Assembly (NCBI RefSeq): GCF_022662105.1 | Contig: NZ_JAKMCP010000001.1 | Location: 62,001 to 126,000, forward strand | Direction: 5' to 3' | DNA length: 64,000 nt | Source of the DNA: Aestuariivivens sediminis | GTDB taxonomy: Bacteria; Bacteroidota; Bacteroidia; Flavobacteriales; Flavobacteriaceae | Shown: piece after piece, positions 45,084 through 53,826 of the stretch | How the letters are laid out: every line of letters begins with the position of its first letter | How positions within the stretch are numbered: position 1 is the first letter of the stretch | The notes under the pieces: generated by a model | The model's input: the letters and a program-made list of their open reading frames with translations, nothing else | Told to the model about the DNA's origin: nothing | The model's database searches: none | Position numbers and translations under genes: made by a program

Positions 45084-46529
45084 TTACAGATTGGTTAACC
45101 TCTTATTAAATACAGATAAGGTAAGCAACATGCTAATTGGATGGGAAAACTCCACATAATCGTCTTTTGTAAATTTAGCATAAATAGCATCTATAATAGA
45201 TTTAGGTATAAACTCATAAAATGACGGGTCAAAAAGATACTGCCTGAGTTTTACATCATTGTCCGCCCCTAAAAACTGTAATTCAAAATTTCGTTGCACA
45301 TAAGGTTGTCCAAACCACCCCATCAATAGGCGTTTAGATTTATTTAAAGCCCTATACGGTAAATTATATGGCATTTTATTATATTGGAAATTACTAAGGT
45401 TAAAAGGCCTTTGAGCTTGCCAGGTAATCTTAGCCAGAGCTTTGTCCTGTTGTAAATGAGCGATCTGTAAACGGCGATCTGCCAAATAGGCTTCGGGTAC
45501 CCTACAAATAAAATCAATCATCCTATCATCATAATAAGGCAATCGAATTGGATGTGCTGCGGCAAAAACGGACAGATTGGTGGTGGTCCAGCGGTGCGCC
45601 CATTGACTGGTCTTAAATGCCCGGGCCTTCGCACTTGTATTTTTAATAGCAATTTTGGCCAAAGCGGTTTCTATACGCCCTACAAGATAATCCTTAAACC
45701 GTCCTTCCAGTTCCCAAACCTCCCAAAGTTTTTCAGCCAGGACCATTCCACCGGGCTTAACCATTTTTTTTATAAACAAAGGTACCAGATCACGGTCCAT
45801 AGTGCCTTCCGGTACACCACGGTCAAATAACACGTCGCCCCAATGCCCTAGGCAAAATACGCCTTGCATTAGTTTCAATTGGGGCAAAACAGCCATTTGT
45901 CTGGGGTGGGTAAACTCCGAATAACAACCATTAATCTGTGCCAAATCCGCTATACAATCCCACAAATACCCTTTACCTATCCTAAAGGCATCAAATTGAA
46001 AGCCACATCCCTGAGCTATTCGCCTAGCTATTTTGGTTTCAGGATATCCGCCTTCAAACTCATAACTAAAGGCCTGTACAGGATTATCCAACAGTTGCAA
46101 GACCGCGGCCAAGCTCCTACTGTCCAAACCTCCCGACAAGGGTAAAATAACCTGGTCATTTCCCACTTGCTCCTTTACTATTTGGGTTAACAAGGCCATA
46201 TATTCCTCTAAAACCACCTCAAAAGGTCTACGTTCCGGTTCATGGTACCAATTAAAATTGGACGTACTGGAAATAAGGTGACCTAAAGCATCAACTTCAT
46301 GGGTATGGGCAGGCAACAAACAAACACGGTCCTTCCAAAACGTATCATCGTCCATAAAAAATCCCGTAGCAACATATGTACAAATGGCTTCCAAAAACAG
46401 CTCATTTGGAGCTTGCGATTTGGCATAAATATGATTGGTAGGCAATATGGATAGATGAATAGACATAAATTCGTTTCGAATATAAGGATTTAATCGAGGT
46501 CTTAAACGATCCCTTAAAATTAAAATCAA
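45084..46529 (-). CDS. Asparagine-synthetase-like amidotransferase domain protein
   Basis: This 481-residue protein has the PP-loop ATP motif LSGGLDSRSLAAVL (S132-S137) and a synthetase domain similar to AsnB. The glutaminase domain of AsnB is degenerate or missing: neither the ATG at 46529 nor an alternative at 46466 is followed by a cysteine. It may therefore use free ammonia or another amine, or ligate something other than aspartate. Asn-synthetase-like enzymes occur in polysaccharide and antibiotic clusters. It lies between the CmcI-like methyltransferase and a GT14-like gene. Confidence 0.82.
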   Translation of the reverse strand: MILILRDRLRPRLNPYIRNEFMSIHLSILPTNHIYAKSQAPNELFLEAICTYVATGFFMDDDTFWKDRVCLLPAHTHEVDALGHLISSTSNFNWYHEPERRPFEVVLEEYMALLTQIVKEQVGNDQVILPLSGGLDSRSLAAVLQLLDNPVQAFSYEFEGGYPETKIARRIAQGCGFQFDAFRIGKGYLWDCIADLAQINGCYSEFTHPRQMAVLPQLKLMQGVFCLGHWGDVLFDRGVPEGTMDRDLVPLFIKKMVKPGGMVLAEKLWEVWELEGRFKDYLVGRIETALAKIAIKNTSAKARAFKTSQWAHRWTTTNLSVFAAAHPIRLPYYDDRMIDFICRVPEAYLADRRLQIAHLQQDKALAKITWQAQRPFNLSNFQYNKMPYNLPYRALNKSKRLLMGWFGQPYVQRNFELQFLGADNDVKLRQYLFDPSFYEFIPKSIIDAIYAKFTKDDYVEFSHPISMLLTLSVFNKRLTNL

Positions 46530-46549
46530 TTAAAATCCACCCTTTGACA

Positions 46550-47431
46550 TCACCAAAGTCTGTTTTTAATCTTTAAAATCAAATCGCTGGATTCATCATC
46601 AAATTTTCTGGCAAATAAACAGGAGCTTTGTGCCAATTTATCATAGTCACGCATATCCAGCACGACTGGGGTACTTCCCCTGTCTTTACTCCAATCGATA
46701 TAACGTAAATTAGTGTTCACCATGTTATTTTTTAACGGTGAGTTACATAATAGTGTTTGGAAATATATTTCTTCGGCACAAAAACTATAGTTAAACCGCT
46801 TTAGATACCTTGGGTTTTGCAATGTGTAATTAACCACATAGGATAGTGACTCTTTAGTTAATGACCAGTAAGTTGACCCACCATACATTGCAGGAAATGA
46901 TTTCGAAAAAGAACGCTCTAATCCCATCTTTTTTTGCAGCCTAACTAATTTTCTAATAAACCGCTTATGCCTTTTGCTATCTAAAACATCATAAAAATGG
47001 TAATACTTTAGACGATCCACACCCCCTCCATAATGCCAATTAGGATTAGGTAAAGGAACATACTTTATATAATCCTTTTTTTTGCCTTCCGGCTGATTGC
47101 TAAAAAATGATAAAAATTTAGTTTTCGAAACAATAGGAAAATCTTGTCCGGTAATAAGATGAAAATAGGATGAAGATTCTGTTAATAAGGCTTCTTGAGC
47201 CAATAAAAGATAGGCTTTTAAGTGATTGACACCGCCCCAATTAACCCGATACTTTTGAACCAGCATTTGCACTTGCGCTTTATTTTTTATACGCTCCAAT
47301 ACGGTCTCATCATAACGCCCCTTCTTATCGAGATGTATATAAATGCGAAAAGAACTCTCTTCAAAAAAATCTACCAACTGCTCCAGTTGCGATAAGTTCT
47401 TATAAGCAGTGATCAAAATGGTATGTATCAT
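46550..47431 (-). CDS. Core-2/I-branching-type glycosyltransferase (GT14-like)
   Basis: This 293-residue protein has the GT14 'Branch' layout. It starts HTILITAYKNLSQLEQLVDF, then IYIHLDKKG, YRVNWGGVNHLKAYLLL and YFHLITGQDFPIVSK, with the late CAEEIYFQTLL region that serves as catalytic base in relatives. Animal relatives are beta-1,6-GlcNAc transferases or xylosyltransferases. Bacterial ones occur in exopolysaccharide loci. A branch point or xylose/GlcNAc addition is possible but not shown. A 233-nt A+T-rich gap without a gene lies upstream. Confidence 0.85.
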   Translation of the reverse strand: MIHTILITAYKNLSQLEQLVDFFEESSFRIYIHLDKKGRYDETVLERIKNKAQVQMLVQKYRVNWGGVNHLKAYLLLAQEALLTESSSYFHLITGQDFPIVSKTKFLSFFSNQPEGKKKDYIKYVPLPNPNWHYGGGVDRLKYYHFYDVLDSKRHKRFIRKLVRLQKKMGLERSFSKSFPAMYGGSTYWSLTKESLSYVVNYTLQNPRYLKRFNYSFCAEEIYFQTLLCNSPLKNNMVNTNLRYIDWSKDRGSTPVVLDMRDYDKLAQSSCLFARKFDDESSDLILKIKNRLW

Positions 47432-47664
47432 TCTAAAATCAATCTTTTCTTGGATAAATCGATAGCTAATTTATTATTCTATTCAAATTTCTCCTGAATA
47501 TTGTTAAACAAACCTACAAAAAAGGATGTGCCGCGTAAAATATTCAATACTTAATGTCACCAAATAGTTATATAAGTTGCCAAATTAAAGCCCTCTGTTC
47601 GATTTAGGAATTACTATGGCAGTTTTAAAAAGTAAAAATACAAGACTTAAATAAGTCCGGCATC

Positions 47665-48696
47665 TTACTTTAAGGATAATGAACTATGAAATTCCATTAT
47701 TTGCTTACTAATAACTTTCCAGTCGTAAGACAAAGCCTTTTGCCTCGCTAAAACAGCAAGTTCATTAATCTTTTCAGGATCAGATAATAGAGTTACTACA
47801 CTAGCTATATACTGATGATAATCTGTCCTTGGCACCAAAACACTGTTCGTGCCCTCTAAATATTCTGAATTCCCACCTACATTACTTGTAACCACGGGAA
47901 GTCCACAAGCCATAGCTTCTAAAATAGAATTACACGCTGTGCTATCTTTCATAGGTAAAAATAATAAGCTACCCTCTTGGTAGGCCTGTCTTAATGCCAT
48001 ATCACTTAAGCCACTTAACACTGTTATACTTTCATGAAAATCAACCTTTGGTTTATACGCTGGATGCACAATAACATGAATACTCAACCCCCTAATCTTT
48101 TCTGCAATTCGTGGCACACAATAATTCAAAGCCTCAAAATCCCGCAAATGTTGCCCCACAAAAAGCAATCTATTGGGGTGCCGTTGTGTCGCATCTGGAT
48201 AAAAAAATTGGGTATCTACCCCATGTGGAATATAAGCCACCTCTTTAATTTTAAAATGCTCCCGGATATAGCCTAGCTGATTTTCCCCTACAGCAACGGC
48301 TCCGTCTAAGTGCCTAACATATTTTGGATTGCTTATACGCCAAGTCAACACACTAGGGGGTTTATGGAACGTGGCACAAAATTGAACATTCTTGAATAAG
48401 CTTTTGTATTTTACCACAAATCTTATATCTCTTTCGGCATTTAAATAATGAACTATGGCAGGGGTGTTGATTGGCTTTCGTAAGCATTTGAATAATTCAA
48501 TATCCTTATTTAAGCTATCAGAATTATATACGCCTGCCTTTTGATTTACAAAACCTGAAACTACTTTTGCCAATTGATACGGTATTCCAGGCTGCCCAGA
48601 CATACTTTTGGCATTAGGATAATAATCCAATAGCCTATCGTATCCAGAACTTTTGGCGTGGTGTGGCGAACGATGTTGGATAAAAAAAGTATACAA
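47665..48696 (-). CDS. Glycosyltransferase family 4 (atypical E-x7-E)
   Basis: This 343-residue GT-B protein has the nucleotide-binding domain start NRLLFVGQHLRDFEALNYC and the donor-site region LPMKDSTACNSILEAMACG (about 250-268). In it the first Glu of E-x7-E is replaced by Ser with an adjacent Asp, while the second Glu is kept. N-terminal SSGYDRLLDYYP is typical of GT4. It may still be active with altered donor binding. It follows the GT4 gene upstream at 17 nt. Confidence 0.8.
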   Translation of the reverse strand: MYTFFIQHRSPHHAKSSGYDRLLDYYPNAKSMSGQPGIPYQLAKVVSGFVNQKAGVYNSDSLNKDIELFKCLRKPINTPAIVHYLNAERDIRFVVKYKSLFKNVQFCATFHKPPSVLTWRISNPKYVRHLDGAVAVGENQLGYIREHFKIKEVAYIPHGVDTQFFYPDATQRHPNRLLFVGQHLRDFEALNYCVPRIAEKIRGLSIHVIVHPAYKPKVDFHESITVLSGLSDMALRQAYQEGSLLFLPMKDSTACNSILEAMACGLPVVTSNVGGNSEYLEGTNSVLVPRTDYHQYIASVVTLLSDPEKINELAVLARQKALSYDWKVISKQIMEFHSSLSLK

Positions 48697-48713
48697 AAGG
48701 ACTTAAAAGGTTT

Positions 48714-49850
48714 TTAAGAGTCTCTCAAAAATACACTTTCTATAAGACTTTTAAAACAATCTTTCGTATAATCAAGACTCCATTTGTTTAATACACTAAA
48801 CCTTGCATTCATTGCCATTTTATGTAATGTTCTAGAGGTCAAAACATCAAAAACCTCAACACTATAGTCTTCCGGTGAACATAAATATCCATTTACACCA
48901 CTCTCAATAATTTCATCCGGCCCTCCGGTATTTTTTAATGCAACAACAGGCGTACCACAAGCCATCGCCTCGATCATGACCATACCAAAAGATTCGTGTT
49001 TACTGGGCAACAAAAGCAAACTCGCATTTTGGTAATACGGAATCAGGTCTTTTTGGTTGAGTGGCCCCATAAACGTCACACAATCATGTAAAGCGTTTAA
49101 CTCGACCATTTTTTTAAGTTCTTGGTAGTAACCCGTATCACTAATAAACCCTATAATTGTTAAATGACAATCCACTCGTTGTTCGCTCTTAATATAAACG
49201 ATTGCCTCAATAGCTTTTTCAATTTGCTTTAATCTCGAAATTCGCCCAACATATAATAATCTTAAATCCTTTGGTTTAGACTCTGAAGGTTTAAACAAGG
49301 ACGTATCAACCCCTAAAGGTACCACCCTTATGTCCAAATTTTTAAATTCACTCAGTGCTTCTAAATTCCTTTTTTGAACTTCTGTATGGACCACAACGCA
49401 TTGGGCTTGTTGGTAATATTGTATCGCCAATGGATTAGCAGACACATTCAATCCGCCTATCATCGCCACATAGGCCTTCCCCTTTTTTTTCAATAATTCA
49501 CCTAATTTAAAGACATAATTACTACCATGACCGGACATGTTGATGATAGTTAAATCGGGAGGACAAATCACAGTGGATAAATAATGAAATAGTGAATCTT
49601 GTTTACGCCATTTATGCCTATTCGCAAATAATGGGGTTGTTACAGGAAAAAACATTTTTTTGACGCCTTCTACGTTTTTAGTAAAAGGAAGAAACCCACC
49701 AGTAAAATAACTAATACTCGTACTATAACCCAGTTTACTGAGATATTTTAAAGCATTCTCATGGGGTTTGCTGTGATTGCAGTACAAATCGGTTTCTTTA
49801 AGCCCTATGGCTTGTGCTGAAAATGGATGAAGAAGAGAAATTGTTTTCAT
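48714..49850 (-). CDS. Glycosyltransferase family 4
   Basis: This 378-residue GT-B protein carries the E-x7-E motif in PSKHESFGMVMIEAMACG (about 285-302) and LLYVGRISRLKQIEKAIEAI (about 199-218). It starts within the stop of the upstream methyltransferase gene (4-nt overlap), so expression is probably coupled. It would add a sugar in the cytoplasm. The next gene (17 nt on) is another GT4. Confidence 0.88.
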   Translation of the reverse strand: MKTISLLHPFSAQAIGLKETDLYCNHSKPHENALKYLSKLGYSTSISYFTGGFLPFTKNVEGVKKMFFPVTTPLFANRHKWRKQDSLFHYLSTVICPPDLTIINMSGHGSNYVFKLGELLKKKGKAYVAMIGGLNVSANPLAIQYYQQAQCVVVHTEVQKRNLEALSEFKNLDIRVVPLGVDTSLFKPSESKPKDLRLLYVGRISRLKQIEKAIEAIVYIKSEQRVDCHLTIIGFISDTGYYQELKKMVELNALHDCVTFMGPLNQKDLIPYYQNASLLLLPSKHESFGMVMIEAMACGTPVVALKNTGGPDEIIESGVNGYLCSPEDYSVEVFDVLTSRTLHKMAMNARFSVLNKWSLDYTKDCFKSLIESVFLRDS

Positions 49851-50641
49851 TTGGTTTTTGCTGCAATTAAAATTACCGATCTATAATTGAAAGGTGATAT
49901 TTTTAGATTGAACTTATGAACTAATTTCACAAAAGGATAGAAGATATAAAACCTCCATTTCGAGTTTTGTCTTAATATGCTCAATAACTTATTCAAACAA
50001 GGTCGACCTTCTTGAAAACAGATTTTAACAAGACTATTACCGCTTTGCTTTAATCTCTTAATATATTCTCGTTTAGAATAAGGAATCTCCAAACCAAAGC
50101 TCCAATTATTGTATTTTATAGCATAGTGCATCCAAAGTCTATAATTGATTGCGAATTTATAGGGACAACTTATAATCGTGATTCCATTATTCTCTAAACA
50201 ATTAAAGTGAAGTTCGAAAAACTCCTGGCGCAATTCATTTTTATAGTGTTCAGCAGTTCCAAAAGACCATGAAAGATTATATCTAGTATTTACTTCTTTC
50301 AATAGGTCAAAAGCATTTCCAAAAATAAAATTAGCTTCAAATGAAAACATTTCAAACCTAATTTGTGCTAATCGTAAAGCACCTTCCGAATAATCTATTA
50401 AAGTTACATTAGCACCCTCACTTGCGGCAACAAAACTATACCAGCCCATTCCTGATCCAATTTCAATTGCATTTACATTCTGCCATCCTCCAAAATTATC
50501 AGTAATAATTTGAGAATATTTTTTCCAAGCAGCACTGTTTTTGGTTTGAACTAATTTCTTATTTAATGAATCATAGTCTTCGGTAACATGTGCATCCCAA
50601 ATCTCATCCCAAACAACCGCATCATTTTTAATTAGCTCCAT
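49847..50641 (-). CDS. Class I SAM-dependent methyltransferase
   Basis: This 264-residue protein has VNAIEIGSGMGWYSFVAAS (about 55-73) with the SAM loop G-S-G-M-G and LIDYS as strand-2 acidic site. SWSFGTAEHY matches a motif III position. The gene overlaps the upstream methyltransferase gene by 14 nt and the GT4 gene downstream by 4 nt. Codons are very A+T-rich. Glycan or lipid methylation is inferred from context only. Confidence 0.82.
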   Translation of the reverse strand: MELIKNDAVVWDEIWDAHVTEDYDSLNKKLVQTKNSAAWKKYSQIITDNFGGWQNVNAIEIGSGMGWYSFVAASEGANVTLIDYSEGALRLAQIRFEMFSFEANFIFGNAFDLLKEVNTRYNLSWSFGTAEHYKNELRQEFFELHFNCLENNGITIISCPYKFAINYRLWMHYAIKYNNWSFGLEIPYSKREYIKRLKQSGNSLVKICFQEGRPCLNKLLSILRQNSKWRFYIFYPFVKLVHKFNLKISPFNYRSVILIAAKTK

Positions 50642-51383
50642 CTGACCATGATTTGTTATTAATATACTCTATATCAAGCAACACATCTGAGATTTTCCAT
50701 AACCCTAAAGATTTGTCATAATAATCTGGATGCTGGTATTTTTCTTTAATCATCTTTATCGGCTTACCAAAAAAAAAGGGAGCTTCCTCAAGATTTAAGG
50801 GACGCCAATCTCCTGTAGAAATATCTTGGTTAATTTTATGGTTTGGAAAAGTTGTAGATAGTAAATAGGTACACCCAGAATTTTTAATCTGCTTCAATGC
50901 TAAAAATATATCGTTAAATGACAGGTGTACCAAGCAATCTCTATTTATCAACATATCCGATTTTGGCAAATCATCCTTTAACAAATCAATTACCTCAAAA
51001 TGAGCATTTTTATTATGCTTATATTTTTCAATATTTTCTTGAATTAAAGCCTCTACTATATCTCCACCGGTGTAACTACAACCCAAAAGATCAACATGTT
51101 GCATCCAAATAAAATCACCACAAGGCACATCCAATATGGAAGAAAATTTGTACTCCCTAATCAAGCGACTAATTTGATCTATAACAACCTGGGTATGGTG
51201 CAAATCGGATCCTCCTCCCGATATACTTTGATGCCCACTCCAATGATTGGTCTCATATATAAAAGTAAAAACCTCATTTGGGGATTTGCCTTCAAACTTA
51301 ATGCGCTTTTTTTTTTGTTTACGGCGCCATTTTAAAAAACGCCAATAATATTTTTTAAACCTCAAGGGTATTAATTGTTTCAT
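50628..51383 (-). CDS. Class I SAM-dependent methyltransferase
   Basis: This 251-residue protein has a basic N-terminus (KKYYWRFLKWRRKQKKKRIK), then W-S-G-H-Q-S-I-S-G-G-G-S-D, and the SAM motif SSILDVPCGDFIWMQHV (about 98-114). A later INRDCLVHLSFNDI gives the motif IV position. The W-x-G-x-x-S-x-S-G-x-G-S pattern occurs in a family of glycan-cluster methyltransferases. The basic head may bind the membrane or RNA. The target is unknown. Confidence 0.82.
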   Translation of the reverse strand: MKQLIPLRFKKYYWRFLKWRRKQKKKRIKFEGKSPNEVFTFIYETNHWSGHQSISGGGSDLHHTQVVIDQISRLIREYKFSSILDVPCGDFIWMQHVDLLGCSYTGGDIVEALIQENIEKYKHNKNAHFEVIDLLKDDLPKSDMLINRDCLVHLSFNDIFLALKQIKNSGCTYLLSTTFPNHKINQDISTGDWRPLNLEEAPFFFGKPIKMIKEKYQHPDYYDKSLGLWKISDVLLDIEYINNKSWSDGAN

Positions 51384-51386
51384 AAG

Positions 51387-51710
51387 TTATTTACTATTTA
51401 ACATGCCTCTCAATATATTAGAAGGTTTATTTATAACCTTTAGCATTAAACCGCGTCCGCCATATCCACAAGCGTAGTCAAGTATTTGCAAGACTCCAAC
51501 TAAAAAATTGATTTTTATTGATGCCCATACAGAAAACCGATCAGGATAGGTTTTCATAAATGAGCTAAAATCTACAAGCCACTTTAAATACAGTTCTTTA
51601 TCCAAATAACGGAGCTTTACAATTTTCTGTAATGTAAGCACTTGATGACAATTAGGCACCATAAACCACAAAACATTTATAAGAAAACACGTATATTTAA
51701 TAACACTCAC
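51387..51710 (-). CDS. Short uncharacterised protein, possibly a remnant
   Basis: This 107-residue open frame has a hydrophobic N-terminal part (about 1-28) and a run of aromatic and basic residues, and no motif I recognise. A part near the C-terminus (YACGYGGRGLML) looks like helix-plus-loop sequence seen at the ends of some GT2 proteins. It lies 12 nt after the GT2 gene upstream and 3 nt before the methyltransferase gene, so it fits the operon spacing. It may be a true small membrane protein or the leftover tail of a glycosyltransferase. I cannot decide. Confidence 0.5.
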   Translation of the reverse strand: MSVIKYTCFLINVLWFMVPNCHQVLTLQKIVKLRYLDKELYLKWLVDFSSFMKTYPDRFSVWASIKINFLVGVLQILDYACGYGGRGLMLKVINKPSNILRGMLNSK

Positions 51711-51722
51711 AATTTGGACTTA

Positions 51723-52682
51723 TTATTTTTTCCATTTAAGCAGACTTTTGATAAAAGTAGTTTTCCCTGACAACATCACAACAGGAGAAAGCACTAATAT
51801 AAATAGCCCATGAAACAAACTTGTATTCACCACAATAAATTTTTTATAAATAGAAAACGCATATTTCAAATCCTTGTTCCTCAAAAACTGCAAGTATTTA
51901 CTCAGTATGTAATTGAACAAATGTTTTAGAAGAAATGATTTTTTTCCATAGTTCCCAGGTTTTAAAAAGTTGTAAATTTTTACTCTAGCCAGATAGTAAT
52001 GATAATTCCTCAATTGAATATTCCCAGAGCTTATACTTCTCTGATTTTTTCTATAATATACCAACGGAACATCAATTGCTTTATAATTAGGTGAACTATA
52101 AAGGACTCTACAAATAAATTCCCATTCCTGTGCTGCTTTCAAATCTTCATCAAAAACCAATTTATTTTCCTCTAGAAACGATTTTTTTATAAGTGGCGCT
52201 TGTGTTAGAAATTCAATCTTATTTGTAATAAAATCAAAGAAAGGATCTTTCGAAAAAATCTTATCACCTCTAAAGCCTATAATATTTTCTTTGTTCACTT
52301 GAAAAACCAAAGTTTGGCATACCGAAAATTCACAATGACTTCCCTGCAAGACCTCCACCTGCATTTCCAACTTTTTGGGATGCATCAAATCATCACTATC
52401 AAACCAATTGACGTACTCTCCCTTGCACATTTTAAATCCATAATTCCTTGCACCATTGCCACCAAACTTAAAGCTGTCTGGCCTATGGTAAAAATGAAAC
52501 CGGGCATCATTGACCATATAATTACCAACAACGGCATCAGTATTGTCCGAACTACCGTCATCTACAATAATGCACTCCCAGTTTTGGTAGGTCTGTGCAA
52601 GTACACTATCCAATGTTTCTCCTATTAAATGGGCTCGGTTATAGGTGGGGATGATTATTGAAACTAAAGGCTGCTGTAGCAT
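51723..52682 (-). CDS. Glycosyltransferase family 2
   Basis: This 319-residue GT-A protein opens VSIIIPTYNRAHLIGETLDS (about 7-26) and has the metal-binding D-S-D-D in YVNWFDSDDLMHP (about 90-102). The sequence ARNYGFKMCKGEY supports a nucleotide-sugar site. It has a C-terminal helical, hydrophobic part. It would act at the inner membrane. A 325-nt non-coding gap lies upstream, so a separate promoter is possible. Confidence 0.88.
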   Translation of the reverse strand: MLQQPLVSIIIPTYNRAHLIGETLDSVLAQTYQNWECIIVDDGSSDNTDAVVGNYMVNDARFHFYHRPDSFKFGGNGARNYGFKMCKGEYVNWFDSDDLMHPKKLEMQVEVLQGSHCEFSVCQTLVFQVNKENIIGFRGDKIFSKDPFFDFITNKIEFLTQAPLIKKSFLEENKLVFDEDLKAAQEWEFICRVLYSSPNYKAIDVPLVYYRKNQRSISSGNIQLRNYHYYLARVKIYNFLKPGNYGKKSFLLKHLFNYILSKYLQFLRNKDLKYAFSIYKKFIVVNTSLFHGLFILVLSPVVMLSGKTTFIKSLLKWKK

Positions 52683-53007
52683 AAGTTAAATTTTCTCAAC
52701 AAGATAATATTTCATATAATAATTAACAATGGAACTTAAACAATTAATGACTAGCAATAGGATGAAGCGATAAACTCTGAAACTCAAAATTTAGTATGGC
52801 AAAATTCATTTAAAAAAAATATGTTACTCTGAACATAGTTCTGAGTCTTAAAACCCATTCCCATAAAGACTCTAAAAAATGCCATAATGTTCATAAGGAT
52901 AAAACAATGTCATGTAGAGCAGTAACGTTGCATTTCTATTATAGATTCTTCAGTTTATCTATTCTTTTTCTATCCTCCTAAATAACATAGTCAATAAAAC
53001 AGAGGTT
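52683..53007. other. 325-nt A+T-rich gap without a gene
   Basis: No coding frame or clear hairpin terminator is seen here. It may hold a promoter for the GT2 gene at 51723-52682, but I found no good TAnnTTTG on the minus strand. Its composition is like that of its neighbours, not of the repeat block. Confidence 0.6.
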
Positions 53008-53826
53008 TTACCTTATTAATTTAGAGTAACTCTTTTTTAAAAGCCTATAGGCATCTATTTCAAGCTTAGTACATTTAGCATGTATATAAAACCAAAACAA
53101 GTTAAAAGACAATGCTTTGTCTTGCTTTATAGCTTTTTCCAAACTTAAACTTACCTCATTATATAAAGTAATATCTTCCTTATTGTATTCCCTAATGGCT
53201 TGAATAGTGTTCGAATCGATAGCGGCAAGGTTCGGTCTATTTTTTGTTTTATTCTCTATTTTGTAGTAGGGCATGGCCCAATGGTATCTTTTTCTTAACA
53301 AGAGTAAACACCTGTCAAACTGTTCTACAGTACCTACAAAAGAAAAGTGATTGTTAATGTTTTCTTTGGCTTTTTGCAACATTGCCTGTTTATCTTTAGT
53401 ATTAAGACCACTTATAAACCTGATTTGCCCATTATGGACATCGCCCTGGTCAATTTGTGTTACAAACTCATAAAGCGACATTTGATCATTAAATAAGTCC
53501 TGTTGTCTTAATCTATGATTGGGCCTACGTTTTACATAATAATAATAGGATATTATACGCTCTACTGGGTCTCTCAAAAACGTAACATATTCAGAATTTT
53601 TAGAAAAATAGGCATGCAAACCAAACTCCATATGTCCTTTAATAAGCTTAATAGCATCACGTTCTTTCTGTGGCAGATCAATAAATGCTCGAGTGTTTAA
53701 CGCATTATGATTTACCACCTTTATATCAAAAATTTCAGAGGGCTTATACATGCGTTCTAAAACACTATGAAACGTTGTGCCACCACACTTAGGTAAATGC
53801 ATGAAAATTAAGTGATCGCCCATCAT
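53008..53826 (-). CDS. Sulfotransferase family 2-like protein
   Basis: This 272-residue protein begins with a P-loop in LIFMHLPKCGGTTFHSVLER (K13-T17), and a second cofactor site is in YVTFLRDPVERIISYYYYVK (about 79-98) with R and S at the expected spacing. This resembles the Sulfotransfer_2 family, which includes heparan 2-O-sulfotransferases and related carbohydrate enzymes. No signal peptide, so cytoplasmic. The gene overlaps the GT2 gene upstream by 4 nt and is thus coupled to it. Confidence 0.87.
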   Translation of the reverse strand: MMGDHLIFMHLPKCGGTTFHSVLERMYKPSEIFDIKVVNHNALNTRAFIDLPQKERDAIKLIKGHMEFGLHAYFSKNSEYVTFLRDPVERIISYYYYVKRRPNHRLRQQDLFNDQMSLYEFVTQIDQGDVHNGQIRFISGLNTKDKQAMLQKAKENINNHFSFVGTVEQFDRCLLLLRKRYHWAMPYYKIENKTKNRPNLAAIDSNTIQAIREYNKEDITLYNEVSLSLEKAIKQDKALSFNLFWFYIHAKCTKLEIDAYRLLKKSYSKLIR

